Of a stretch of 34,221 nt of DNA, positions 25,480 through 33,607 are shown piece by piece. The position numbers and the translations under genes were made by a program. This DNA comes from SYAN01 sp049459795 (GTDB lineage: Bacteria; Actinomycetota; Actinomycetes; Nanopelagicales; Nanopelagicaceae): positions 1 through 34,221 of the forward strand of contig JBMUDS010000009.1 in NCBI GenBank assembly GCA_049459795.1, given 5' to 3'. Numbering within the stretch: the stretch's first letter is position 1; the number at the start of each line of letters is the position of its first letter. The notes beneath the pieces are model-generated. The model saw only the letters and a program-made list of their open reading frames with translations. It had not been told where the DNA came from and did not search any database.

Positions 25480-25556
25480 CCCCACTTTACTCCCTTTCCC
25501 TCCCTTTTCAACCACCCCCCGCCACTTTTTCCCCTCTCACGCCCCACTCCTCCCCA
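25480..25556 (-). promoter_or_regulatory. mraZ promoter with candidate MraZ operator repeats
   Basis: On the minus strand TTGAAA (25506-25511) and TAAAGT (25484-25489), 16 bp apart, form a plausible -35/-10 pair. TGGGG lies at 25552-25556 and 25542-25546, exactly 10 bp apart, with a weaker GAGGG at 25532-25536 that continues the 10 bp phase. Another TGGGG overlaps the -10 (25480-25484). AAAGTGG occurs at 25482-25488 and 25522-25528. E. coli MraZ binds TGGGN repeats separated by 5 bp. The region is very G-rich on this strand, so chance matches are easier than usual. Confidence 0.5.
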
Positions 25557-25606
25557 CCGGGTCTCACCCCGAATTGGCTAGGTCGGCTCGCTAGGCTCGG
25601 TTCTCT

Positions 25607-26584
25607 ATGTCTCAATCTCTGGCTGGTTCCGATATCCAGGAGAGCTCGCCACTTCCACCTGGGACTCCGTTGATCACGGCCAAGGGCCTGGTCAAGCGGT
25701 ACGGCGACTTCGAAGCAGTCTCAGGAATCGATTTTGAGGTTCGCAAGGGCGAGTCATTCGGGTTCTTAGGACCCAACGGCGCCGGAAAATCGAGCACCAT
25801 GCGAATCATCGCTGCGACCTCGCAGCGATCTGGCGGTGAAATGTTGATCCTGGGGAAAGACCCGGATCTCCACGGTCCCGAGATCAGGGCCCATCTAGGT
25901 GTCGTGCCACAGACCGACAACCTCGACACTCAGATCACGGTCGAAGAAAACCTCTATATCTATGGACGCTATTTCGGTCTCTCTCGTCCGTTCATTCGAA
26001 GAAAGATCGAAGAGCTGCTCGAATTCGCTCAACTCGAAGAGAAGCGTTCGACAAAGGTCGAAGCGCTCAGTGGTGGAATGAAGCGAAGGTTGACTATCGC
26101 ACGTTCATTGATCAGTGAACCCGAAATCTTGATGCTCGATGAACCGACGACAGGTCTCGACCCCCAAGCACGGCACATCCTCTGGGATCGCCTCTTTCGC
26201 CTCAAGGAACTTGGCGTCACACTCCTGATCACAACGCACTACATGGATGAAGCAGAACAGTTATGTGACCGATTGATCGTGATGGACAAAGGCAAGATCA
26301 TGGCTGAGGCATCTCCACAGGAGTTGATTCGCATCTATTCCACGAAGGAAGTCTTGGAGGTCCGTTTCGGTTCTGACCGTAATCAAGCACTTGCGGATCG
26401 ACTCACCGAACTCTGTCAACGTATCGAGGTTCTACCCGATCGCATCCTCATGTACGGCGAGGATGGTGAAGAGATCCTGGAGCAGGTCTATAAAGGCGGC
26501 CTTCATCCGATGACCTCACTCGTTCGCCGCTCATCATTGGAAGATGTCTTCTTGCGACTCACTGGCCGATCGCTCGTCGATTAG
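25607..26584 (+). CDS. ABC transporter ATP-binding protein, NodI/DrrA-like
   Basis: This is the ATPase subunit of an ABC-2 type exporter. The product is 325 residues. Walker A is GPNGAGKS (55-62), the Q loop is VPQTDNL, the signature LSGGM is at 154-158, Walker B ILMLDEP at 174-180 and the switch His at 211. A C-terminal domain (about 235-325) with LVRRSSLEDVFLRLTGRSL is typical of DrrA/NodI-type exporters. A TAGGCT box ends 9 bases before the ATG and no clear ribosome site is present, so the leader is very short or absent. It forms an operon with the two permeases that follow. The substrate cannot be told; lipid-linked sugars, lipids or drugs are known for the family. Confidence 0.92.
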   Translation: MSQSLAGSDIQESSPLPPGTPLITAKGLVKRYGDFEAVSGIDFEVRKGESFGFLGPNGAGKSSTMRIIAATSQRSGGEMLILGKDPDLHGPEIRAHLGVVPQTDNLDTQITVEENLYIYGRYFGLSRPFIRRKIEELLEFAQLEEKRSTKVEALSGGMKRRLTIARSLISEPEILMLDEPTTGLDPQARHILWDRLFRLKELGVTLLITTHYMDEAEQLCDRLIVMDKGKIMAEASPQELIRIYSTKEVLEVRFGSDRNQALADRLTELCQRIEVLPDRILMYGEDGEEILEQVYKGGLHPMTSLVRRSSLEDVFLRLTGRSLVD

Positions 26585-26597
26585 GAAATCTGATCAC

Positions 26598-27446
26598 GTG
26601 ACGAGTGAGTTACAGGAGTCGAAGCGAACCGGATCGCTCCATTTGATCGATTCTCGGCGCATCGCACGACGCGGCGCGCTCTCAGTCACCGAAGCGCGAC
26701 TGCGCAACATGTGGAAGTTCTTCTGGGTGATCGCCTTCGACGCTCTTGCAAACCCGATGCTCTATCTCGTATCAGTCGGGATCGGCATCGGTGCTCTTGT
26801 CGATGCGAATCAAGGATCCGAAGGAGTCGGCGGCGTGCCTTACCTCACCTTCATCGCGCCCGCGCTCCTGGCGACGACGGCCATCTCCGGAGCCATGGAT
26901 GAGGTGGTCTTCCCTTCCCTCGATGGCTTCAAATGGCAGAAGACTTATTTCGCGATGAATTCGACTCCACTCACACCACGGCAGATCGCAACGGGAGTCT
27001 TCCTTGCAGCAGTCACGAGGACGATCTTTGCCGTCACTTGTTATTGGCTCTTGCTCTTCCTCTTCGGTGCGCTGGACTCTCCCTCTTCATGGCTTGCGAT
27101 TCCAGTAGCCATACTTGCCGGTGCGGGGTTCGGAGCGCTGATGCTGGGTTTCGTCTCGTTCGTTGATAACGAGGATCTCTTCCTCACTGTGATCAATCGC
27201 CTGGTCATCATGCCTATGTTCCTCTTCTCAGGCACCTTCTATCCGCTAACGAACATGCCGATCTTCTTGCAACCGATCGGTTGGGTCTCGCCGCTTTGGC
27301 ATGCGACAGAACTTGGTCGTTTCCTGACCTATGACTATCCGCTTTCGCTCTCGCTCGTTGTGATCCATTTTCTCGTGATGCTGGCACTTCTCATCGGCGG
27401 ACTTACCTGGGCCTTCAAGAACTTCGAACGGAGGCTGGCAAAGTGA
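26598..27446 (+). CDS. ABC-2 type transporter permease, NodJ/DrrB-like (first copy)
   Basis: The product is 282 residues with six hydrophobic segments after a basic cytoplasmic start of about 45 residues. The region PMFLFSGTFYPLTNMPIFLQPIGWVSPLWHATELGR matches the conserved core of NodJ/DrrB permeases. I chose GTG at 26598, 13 bases after the ATPase stop, because AGGAAA lies upstream at good spacing; an ATG at 26544 would overlap the ATPase by 41 bp. It is a paralogue of the next gene, which suggests that the exporter works as a heterodimer. Residue identity between the copies is modest but the loop motif is shared. Confidence 0.88.
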   Translation: MTSELQESKRTGSLHLIDSRRIARRGALSVTEARLRNMWKFFWVIAFDALANPMLYLVSVGIGIGALVDANQGSEGVGGVPYLTFIAPALLATTAISGAMDEVVFPSLDGFKWQKTYFAMNSTPLTPRQIATGVFLAAVTRTIFAVTCYWLLLFLFGALDSPSSWLAIPVAILAGAGFGALMLGFVSFVDNEDLFLTVINRLVIMPMFLFSGTFYPLTNMPIFLQPIGWVSPLWHATELGRFLTYDYPLSLSLVVIHFLVMLALLIGGLTWAFKNFERRLAK

Positions 27447-28273
27447 TCATCGACTCCGCTGTTGCAATCGCTCAGCGCCGTGTGGGAAGAATGGGCGAGC
27501 AATATTTCGCTGGTCGTACTCGCGCCGTCATTGAGCGAAGCATCATCGCCTTCAAATCCTCGACCTGGATCGTCGTCCTTACGGGCTTCGTAGAGCCTGT
27601 GCTCTTCCTCTTTGCCTTCGGTTATGGCATCGGAGAATTGATCGGAACCGTTGCACCAAATCAAGGACCTGAGATCACCTATGCGATGTATATAGCGCCG
27701 GGTCTACTCGCAACGAGCGCGATGAATGGTGCGATCTACGACTCGACGTGGAACGTTTTCTTCAAGATCAAACATGGTCGGCTCTATCAATCGATGTTGG
27801 CGACTTCGCTTGGAACCTTAGATGTAGCACTTGGCGAGATCATCTGGGCTCTGTTCAGAGGACTTATCTATTCATTCGGCTTCATGGCGATCGTCACACC
27901 ACTAGGTCTGGTCACAAGCTGGTGGGCGATTGCCGCAATTCCTGCAGCAGTGATCATCGCCTTCGCCTTCGCAGCAGTCGGTATGGCCATCACTTCATAT
28001 ATGAAGACGTACCAACAGATGGATCTCATCAACGTGGCACTTTTGCCGATGTTCCTCTTCTCTGGTTCCTTCTATCCGATCACAGTATTTCCAGAGTGGA
28101 TTCAACGAGTCATCCAAGCGCTGCCACTCTGGCACGCAATCGAATTAGTGCGAGGATTGATGCTGGGCGACATTTCTACGGGATTGATTACCCACTTACT
28201 CTATTTTGCAGCGATGATCCTGATTGGAACTGCAGTCACGGCAAGACGCTTGACGTCGCTCTTCATGAAATGA
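27443..28273 (+). CDS. ABC-2 type transporter permease, NodJ/DrrB-like (second copy)
   Basis: The product is 276 residues with about six membrane segments. It carries the same core motif as its neighbour, PMFLFSGSFYPITVFPEWIQRVIQALPLWHAIELVRG, and the preceding NodJ-like helix YAMYIAPGLLATSAMNGAIYDS. The GTG start overlaps the stop of the first permease by 4 bp (GTGA), so the two are translationally coupled. The product is presumed to sit in the membrane with the first permease. Its transcript ends 28 bp from the stop of the convergent DUF3040 gene. Confidence 0.88.
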   Translation: MIIDSAVAIAQRRVGRMGEQYFAGRTRAVIERSIIAFKSSTWIVVLTGFVEPVLFLFAFGYGIGELIGTVAPNQGPEITYAMYIAPGLLATSAMNGAIYDSTWNVFFKIKHGRLYQSMLATSLGTLDVALGEIIWALFRGLIYSFGFMAIVTPLGLVTSWWAIAAIPAAVIIAFAFAAVGMAITSYMKTYQQMDLINVALLPMFLFSGSFYPITVFPEWIQRVIQALPLWHAIELVRGLMLGDISTGLITHLLYFAAMILIGTAVTARRLTSLFMK

Positions 28274-28300
28274 ATTTTTGGCGGATGGCTACTTAGAAGT

Positions 28301-28663
28301 TCACTCGTTCTCTTGTTGGCGACGATCCCATCGCTCTTCAAGAGTCGCACTCCATTTTGGTTTCTGCTTCGGTGATCGCTCTTTCACCTTCAGTTCGCTC
28401 TTGGTCGATAGGTTCGAGATGACAAGGACCAAGCCGACGAGCGAGAAGACGAACCCTGCAATGCCAACCGGGATGGTCTGTGAGATCAATCCTGCAAGAA
28501 GTGTCGCTATGCCTGTGAAGAAGAGTGCGATTCCAGCGAACATCCGATTCTTCTTGGGCGTGCGCACCTTGCCTGAGAGTGTGGAGACCAACTTCGGGTC
28601 GTCGACTGCGAGCGCAGCCTCCATCTCGGCCAGTAGGCGCTTCTCTTCATCGGAAAGAGGCAT
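28301..28663 (-). CDS. DUF3040-family membrane protein
   Basis: The product is 120 residues. The N terminus MPLSDEEKRLLAEMEAAL is the family hallmark. Two membrane helices follow (about 41-60 and 65-84), then a basic cytoplasmic tail (about 85-120). The family is nearly confined to Actinobacteria and has no defined function; in many genomes it lies near dinB or the dcw cluster. I chose ATG at 28663: it matches the family start, and a TACTCT -10 box ends 6 bases upstream, which fits a leaderless transcript. It lies 44 bp after dinB on the same strand. Confidence 0.88.
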   Translation of the reverse strand: MPLSDEEKRLLAEMEAALAVDDPKLVSTLSGKVRTPKKNRMFAGIALFFTGIATLLAGLISQTIPVGIAGFVFSLVGLVLVISNLSTKSELKVKERSPKQKPKWSATLEERWDRRQQENE

Positions 28664-28669
28664 AGCGTC

Positions 28670-28675
28670 AGAGTA
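28670..28675 (-). promoter_or_regulatory. -10 box (TACTCT) of DUF3040 gene, leaderless
   Basis: TACTCT on the minus strand fits TANNNT and ends 6 bases before the ATG at 28663. There is no Shine-Dalgarno sequence. It would separate DUF3040 expression from the DNA-damage operon upstream. Confidence 0.5.
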
Positions 28676-28707
28676 GTACTTACCTCTGGCGGGCGTCATG
28701 TCGATTC

Positions 28708-29916
28708 TCAGGGCTTGGGGTCAGAGTCACCTGAGTCTTCGCCTGCCTCCACAAGTCGAGCCGGGCGAATCGAACCCTTGCCGAAACGTTCCAGCGCCTG
28801 ATCGACCGCCGAGACTGCCTCACGCCACCCTCTCGGCCTCGCGCCCAACTCAAGCTGCTCTGGAGCCAGCTCCCTTGGAATCAAACCTTCCAGTCCAATA
28901 CCGATCAGCCGGATCCGAACTCCTGAGAGTTTGAGTGCCAAGAAAAGGGATTTAGCCACGGCGAAAGTCTCCACAATTCCGTCCACTGGATTGTCGATTG
29001 TCTTGGAGCGCGTGATGGTTTTGAAATCTGCGAAGCGAACTTTGATCGAGATCGTGCTTGCTCGCAGTCCTGCCCGACGTAATCGAAAAGTCGCCCGCTC
29101 AGTCAATCGCATCAGTTCGGTAAGGATCTCCTCGCTCTCATCGAGGTCATATGCGAATGTCTCGGCCGCAGAGATGCTCTTCTCGGATTCATCGCTGATG
29201 ACTTCCCTTGAATCCTCTCCCCACGCGAGTCGGTGAATCGCACTTCCTGAAGAATCACCAAGTGCGCGTTGCAAGGTCGTCACTGGAGTGTGCGCGATAT
29301 CTGCCACAGTTCGAAGGCCAAGATTCATAAGGATCTCATTGGTTTTTGGCCCGACGCCCCAGATATCTCCCACTGGGAGTGGATGGAGGAATTCCAATAT
29401 TCGCTCCGTTTCGATCTCTAGGACTCCATTCGGTTTGCACTTGCCTGATGCAAGTTTGGCGATGAACTTGGTCGAAGCGATCCCGACCGAGCATGTGATG
29501 CCTTGCTCGCCCTCCACCTCCCGGCGGATCCGCGCAGCAATCTCTCGGCCTGTGCCGAAGAGTCGTTGTGATCCGGTCACATCCAAGAAAGCCTCATCAA
29601 GTGAGAGTGGCTCCACCTTCGGCGTGAATCGATGGAATATCTCCATGATCGCATCTGAAACTTCGCTATATCTGCTGTGCTCAGGCGGTAGGAAGATCGC
29701 TGTGGGAGCTAATCGCTGTGCCTTCGCAACCGGCATCGCGGCACGGATTCCAAATGTTCGTGCCGGGTAATTCGCGGAGAGGACGACGCCTCGTGCGCCT
29801 GCGCCGACGACGAGTGGCTTTCCTTTGTATTGTGGATTGTCTAACTCTGCGACAGAAGCGAAGAACGCATCCATATCGACATGGAGGATCACCGTCTTCT
29901 CGTGGTTCTCACTCAC
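28708..29916 (-). CDS. dinB: Y-family DNA polymerase IV (DinB)
   Basis: This translesion polymerase copies past damaged bases. The product is 402 residues. The palm acids are intact: D14 in HVDMDAFFASVAELDN and D107/E108 in SLDEAFLDVTGS. YSEVSDAIMEIF, GITCSVGIASTKFIAKLAS and WGVGPKTNEILMNLG belong to the palm and thumb. The little finger follows, with the clamp-binding region reading QLELG (354-358), where active Pol IV usually has QLxLF. I chose GTG at 29916, which overlaps the dnaE2 stop by 8 bp; GTG at 29949 or ATG at 29976 would overlap more. It is the last gene of the DUF6504-dnaE2-dinB operon. The intact active site argues against ImuB. Confidence 0.93.
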   Translation of the reverse strand: MSENHEKTVILHVDMDAFFASVAELDNPQYKGKPLVVGAGARGVVLSANYPARTFGIRAAMPVAKAQRLAPTAIFLPPEHSRYSEVSDAIMEIFHRFTPKVEPLSLDEAFLDVTGSQRLFGTGREIAARIRREVEGEQGITCSVGIASTKFIAKLASGKCKPNGVLEIETERILEFLHPLPVGDIWGVGPKTNEILMNLGLRTVADIAHTPVTTLQRALGDSSGSAIHRLAWGEDSREVISDESEKSISAAETFAYDLDESEEILTELMRLTERATFRLRRAGLRASTISIKVRFADFKTITRSKTIDNPVDGIVETFAVAKSLFLALKLSGVRIRLIGIGLEGLIPRELAPEQLELGARPRGWREAVSAVDQALERFGKGSIRPARLVEAGEDSGDSDPKP

Positions 29917-32900
29917 AGACCGCAACGCTACGCCACCTTTCAAATGCACGTGCGAGATCCCACGCCTTGATGGCACGGAGTGATATTCCTTTAGGACCGG
30001 TTCGCCTAGTCACTGCCTTCACCAAGAAAAGGGAGCTTGAATAGAGTAACTCTGCCGCATCGGATTGCACATCCTCGAAGAAGGTGATGTCACTACATCC
30101 ATAACCATCGCTGAGTGTCAAGAAGATCACGCGTTTACCAGAGCGGATCGGTGGCGTCTGTAACGCGACTCTCACACCTGCAACCATCACCTCAGAATTC
30201 GAACGCAACGAGAGCAACTCAGAAGAGCGGACAGCGCCGATATGGTTGAGGAAATCGGAATAGAACTCCATGACATGATGTGAGACATCCATCCCCAGAT
30301 GGTTGAGTTCTAACTGCACTTTCTCGCTCTTGCTCAACTGTGGCAAGCCGCTCTCGATGAAATCTGGCGTCAGTCCTAGGCTGAATTGTTCGGAGCTGAG
30401 TCTCCTGTGATCTCTCTTGCGATTACCATCGAGGCCACTCGCAGAGAGACGATAGATATCACTGAGGTGAAGCAGGAGATCTCGTGGATTGGAACCTTCA
30501 CCGTAGATACTGGTGAAAGCGCCAAGTAATATCAATGCTTCAGTGATCGGTTGGCTTGAGCCTGAACGGTAGACGAAATCTGCGAGATCGCTATAAGGGC
30601 GATGTGTGATGATGCTTTCGATCTCTTGATCGCTGATTCCTTGCAGATCGCTCAGTGCCAATGCGATCGCATCTCCTTGCTCTCGCCTCATCACTCGATA
30701 ATGCCGATCGGATGCATTGACATCGATCCCTTGGATCGCGATCCCCCACTGTCTTACTTCATCAAGGATCAGACGCTTCGGATACATCCCTGGATCATGA
30801 GTCAATAGACCGGCAAAGAAGTGCGCTGGGTAATGCGCTTTCAGCCAAGCTGATTGATAGGTAGGTAAAGCGAAGGCAGTCGCATGTGCTTTACAGAATC
30901 CGAATGATGCGAATGCTCGCAATACTTCCCAGATCTCATCGATCACTTTTCGTGGGTAGCCTCGAGCGATAGCGGCGGCATAGAACCAATCGCAGACTCG
31001 TTGCTGTCCTTCAGGGGTTCCGAGTTCACGCCGTCTCTCATCGCCTTCAGCAAGGGTCGATCCAGTCATAGTGGCGATGATCCGAATCACCTGTTCATGG
31101 AAGACCACGACTCCTTCGGTCTCCGCCAGGATCGGCTCCAGATCCGGATGGATCATCTTCGCTGGTGCATGGCCATGACGCGCATTGAGGAAGGGAGAGA
31201 TCATGTCGCTCTTCACTGGCCCTGGGCGGAAGAGCGAGATGTCGATGATCAGATCATTGAATGACGATGGCGCGAACTTTCCGACGAGCTCGCGCTGTCC
31301 TGGGCTCTCGATCTGGAAGAGACCCAAAGTCTTCGTCGACTGGATCAGCGCGAAAGTATCTGGATCATCAAGTGGGACCTGATCGAGATCGACTTCTTCG
31401 CCATCGATCCGCTTGATCTCTTCAATGGCATAGGCGAGCGCTGATTGCATCCGTACGCCCAAGATATCCAACTTCAATAGGCCGATATCTTCGACATCAT
31501 CCTTATCGAATTGGATCATGGGGTATCCGCTTGCATTGATCTCCAACGGGGCTCGATCTCGGAAGGCTCGGTCAGAGATCGCCACCGCACATGGATGCAT
31601 CGCAAGGTTACGTGGCAATGAGTCGAGCCGTTCAGCCAATCCGATCGCCATCGCAAGGAGCGATGAATTGCTTCGTGATCTTTCGAGTGAGCGTAACTCC
31701 GGGAGTTTCGCCATCACCTCGGATATCCGCCCGGCCCGAATATGTGGCATCGACTTGGCAAGGATCTCGATCTCTGTCGGTGAGATCGATAGCGCAAGTC
31801 CGACATCGCGTATCGCCTGACGTGCTCGATAGCGCTCTACCATCGCAACCGTTGCGACTTGATCACCATACTTCTCATGGACCAAGTCGTAGATCTCCAA
31901 TCGTCGAGCGGATTCAACATCGATATCGATATCGGGAAGCTCTCTTCGTAATGGTGAACAGAATCGCTCCATGATCAACCCGTGAGCCAATGGATCGATG
32001 GCACTGATTCCAAGCAAGTAACAGACGAGCGAACCTGCACCACTACCGCGCGCCGCCACACGAATCCCACGTTCGCGGCTCGCTCTCGCTATATCGGCGA
32101 CGGTAAGGAAGTAAGACTCGAAGCCAAGGATCCGAATCACGTCGAGCTCTTCACGCATCCGCTCCAGCGCGCGTTCGTAATCGGATTGCGATCGATCTCC
32201 GTACCGTTGATTGAGCCCGGACTCACTCCGTTCCCGGAAGATCTGGATCATCTCCCGTTCATCCCTTGCACCGACCAGCGCCGGTTCTGGAAGATGGATC
32301 TCGCCGATTCCGATATCACGCTCTGGCGAGAGCATCGCGCGCTCAGCCAGTTCCCGAGTCTCGCGGATCAAGCGCTCTGTATTGCGCTCCCCAGCAGCAC
32401 GGGCGACATCTCGAATCACCTCCATCATCTCGGGAGTGGATTTGAAGAACGCCTCGGCATTCATCCGCTTCACATTCTTCTCATGTAGCGGTGAGAGATG
32501 TCGAGCAGAATCGAGCACATCAGCAAGTGGGGCATCTTCGCGAGCCAGCGTTCGGATCTCATTGCTTACTACTGCAGTGATCCCTTCGTCCCTCGCAAAG
32601 GTCAGTGAGCGAGCGGCGAAAGCGGTCGAACGAGGACCGATAGGAGCGAGATGCGAGACGCATTCGATCGCTTGCTCCGCGAAGAAATCCGCAATGGAAC
32701 GGTAATGCTCGAGTGCAAGCGCTCTCCTTCTACTCCAGATGCTCTCTTGCAAGTAGGAATCGGGGCCATGGAGCAGGATCAATTTCCTAGTGAAATCACT
32801 CTTCTCTTCAAGGATCGAATGGGTAAGAACTGGTTTCTCGCCATGTGGCGTGCAGAGATTGATCGCAGAAAGGAGTCTGACTAAAGCAGAGTAACCACCG

Positions 32901-33187
32901 GCAGAGCGAGCAAGAAGCGTGACTCGATTAGCGTCGTTTAAGAACTTCAGCGATATCCCGATGATCGGTGTGATCCCAGAATCCCTTGCTGCTTTTGCAA
33001 ATCGAATCGCTCCTGCGAGCGTATCCCGATCAGTCAAGGCGAGCGCCGGCATCTCATGATGCAGCGCTGCTGCTACAAGATCCTTCGGTAGCGCCGTGCC
33101 GAATTTGAAAGAGTATCCACTGACAGAACGGAGGTGGATGAAGGGATCATGAGGCATCGCTTTGATATTCGGATCGATTGTCGCCAT
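29909..33187 (-). CDS. dnaE2: Error-prone DNA polymerase III alpha subunit DnaE2/ImuC
   Basis: DnaE2 is the damage-induced C-family polymerase that extends past lesions and causes SOS mutagenesis. The product is 1092 residues. The PHP domain is degenerate: the first motif reads FIHLRSVSGYSF, with R20 where DnaE1 has a metal-binding His. The palm motif PDIDIDVESARR gives D419 and D421, and GLLKLDILGVRM carries the third acid. FASFGFCKAHATAFALPTYQSAWLKAHYPAHF is typical of DnaE2. ATG at 33187 overlaps DUF6504 by 41 bp; ATG at 33157 (11 bp overlap) is also possible, and neither has a good ribosome site. An upstream in-frame start near 33517 would read antisense-free but nonhomologous sequence in the DUF6504 gene and is rejected. 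Confidence 0.94.
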   Translation of the reverse strand: MATIDPNIKAMPHDPFIHLRSVSGYSFKFGTALPKDLVAAALHHEMPALALTDRDTLAGAIRFAKAARDSGITPIIGISLKFLNDANRVTLLARSAGGYSALVRLLSAINLCTPHGEKPVLTHSILEEKSDFTRKLILLHGPDSYLQESIWSRRRALALEHYRSIADFFAEQAIECVSHLAPIGPRSTAFAARSLTFARDEGITAVVSNEIRTLAREDAPLADVLDSARHLSPLHEKNVKRMNAEAFFKSTPEMMEVIRDVARAAGERNTERLIRETRELAERAMLSPERDIGIGEIHLPEPALVGARDEREMIQIFRERSESGLNQRYGDRSQSDYERALERMREELDVIRILGFESYFLTVADIARASRERGIRVAARGSGAGSLVCYLLGISAIDPLAHGLIMERFCSPLRRELPDIDIDVESARRLEIYDLVHEKYGDQVATVAMVERYRARQAIRDVGLALSISPTEIEILAKSMPHIRAGRISEVMAKLPELRSLERSRSNSSLLAMAIGLAERLDSLPRNLAMHPCAVAISDRAFRDRAPLEINASGYPMIQFDKDDVEDIGLLKLDILGVRMQSALAYAIEEIKRIDGEEVDLDQVPLDDPDTFALIQSTKTLGLFQIESPGQRELVGKFAPSSFNDLIIDISLFRPGPVKSDMISPFLNARHGHAPAKMIHPDLEPILAETEGVVVFHEQVIRIIATMTGSTLAEGDERRRELGTPEGQQRVCDWFYAAAIARGYPRKVIDEIWEVLRAFASFGFCKAHATAFALPTYQSAWLKAHYPAHFFAGLLTHDPGMYPKRLILDEVRQWGIAIQGIDVNASDRHYRVMRREQGDAIALALSDLQGISDQEIESIITHRPYSDLADFVYRSGSSQPITEALILLGAFTSIYGEGSNPRDLLLHLSDIYRLSASGLDGNRKRDHRRLSSEQFSLGLTPDFIESGLPQLSKSEKVQLELNHLGMDVSHHVMEFYSDFLNHIGAVRSSELLSLRSNSEVMVAGVRVALQTPPIRSGKRVIFLTLSDGYGCSDITFFEDVQSDAAELLYSSSLFLVKAVTRRTGPKGISLRAIKAWDLARAFERWRSVAVCE

Positions 33188-33506
33188 GGAAGCGATCTTG
33201 GGAGCGAGATGTCGGCCGAATTCGCCAGAGGAATCCTTCTGCTCGTTGCTCGTCAGTGAGATCGGCGTTATCGATTCGCTCGATCTCGAACGTTGCCATC
33301 GCACCAAGCGGTGCCGCTTCGACTCGCCATAGCGCTCGTGCGCCGTCGTCGGGACGATAATTCCCATCACTTGCGCGATTCCACCAACCACCCGCTTCAC
33401 GCCAACGCGATAGGACAGCGTGAACGCGATATCGACGACCGCGATAGGTGAACTCGATCGGCTCGCCATCAAAGAGTGCGATCTCAGAGCGTGGTGTCTC
33501 GGGCAT
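33147..33506 (-). CDS. DUF6504-like small protein, first gene of the SOS operon
   Basis: The product is 119 residues, soluble and charged. The core (about 12-78) reads EPIEFTYRGRRYRVHAVLSRWREAGGWWNR then RALWRVEA, the pattern of DUF6504 proteins that accompany imuB and dnaE2 in Actinobacteria. The C-terminal third is Arg/Glu/Asp-rich. No catalytic motif is visible; the small barrel-like core and the WW pair suggest a protein or nucleic-acid adaptor, which is inference. ATG at 33506 has no ribosome site close by. A LexA box and a -35/-10 pair lie 40-85 bases upstream, and dnaE2 starts inside its end. The family assignment is from memory of the motif pattern. Confidence 0.8.
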   Translation of the reverse strand: MPETPRSEIALFDGEPIEFTYRGRRYRVHAVLSRWREAGGWWNRASDGNYRPDDGARALWRVEAAPLGAMATFEIERIDNADLTDEQRAEGFLWRIRPTSRSQDRFHGDNRSEYQSDAS

Positions 33507-33518
33507 AGAAGGCTCAAT

Positions 33519-33542
33519 TCAGGGTTGAGGTCAGGGTTGAGG
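33519..33542. repeat. Direct 12-bp repeat in the leader of the SOS operon
   Basis: TCAGGGTTGAGG occurs twice head to tail (33519 and 33531), followed by GTTTT. It lies between the LexA box and the DUF6504 start, inside the expected mRNA leader. Confidence 0.85.
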
Positions 33543-33546
33543 GTTT

Positions 33547-33562
33547 TAGAACATTTGTTCTA
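33547..33562 (-). promoter_or_regulatory. LexA (SOS) box upstream of DUF6504-dnaE2-dinB
   Basis: TAGAACAAATGTTCTA on the minus strand is a palindrome with core GAAC-N4-GTTC, which fits the Gram-positive and actinobacterial LexA consensus CGAACRNRYGTTCG with only the outer C/G changed. It directly follows the -10 box, where bound LexA would cover the transcription start. Confidence 0.85.
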
Positions 33563-33591
33563 ACCATAGAGGCCGCCCCTGACAGCGTCAA
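33563..33591 (-). promoter_or_regulatory. -35/-10 promoter of the SOS operon
   Basis: On the minus strand TTGACG (33586-33591) and TATGGT (33563-33568) are 17 bp apart, a near-consensus sigma-70 type promoter. The LexA box begins at the next base after the -10 box. Confidence 0.75.
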
Positions 33592-33607
33592 CCGGCTCAA
33601 GCCTGAC

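Noticed and set aside
33188..33517. N-terminal extension of dnaE2 by 110 codons
   Set aside because: The extension lies over the DUF6504 gene, has no homology to DnaE2 starts, and would remove the LexA-controlled first gene.
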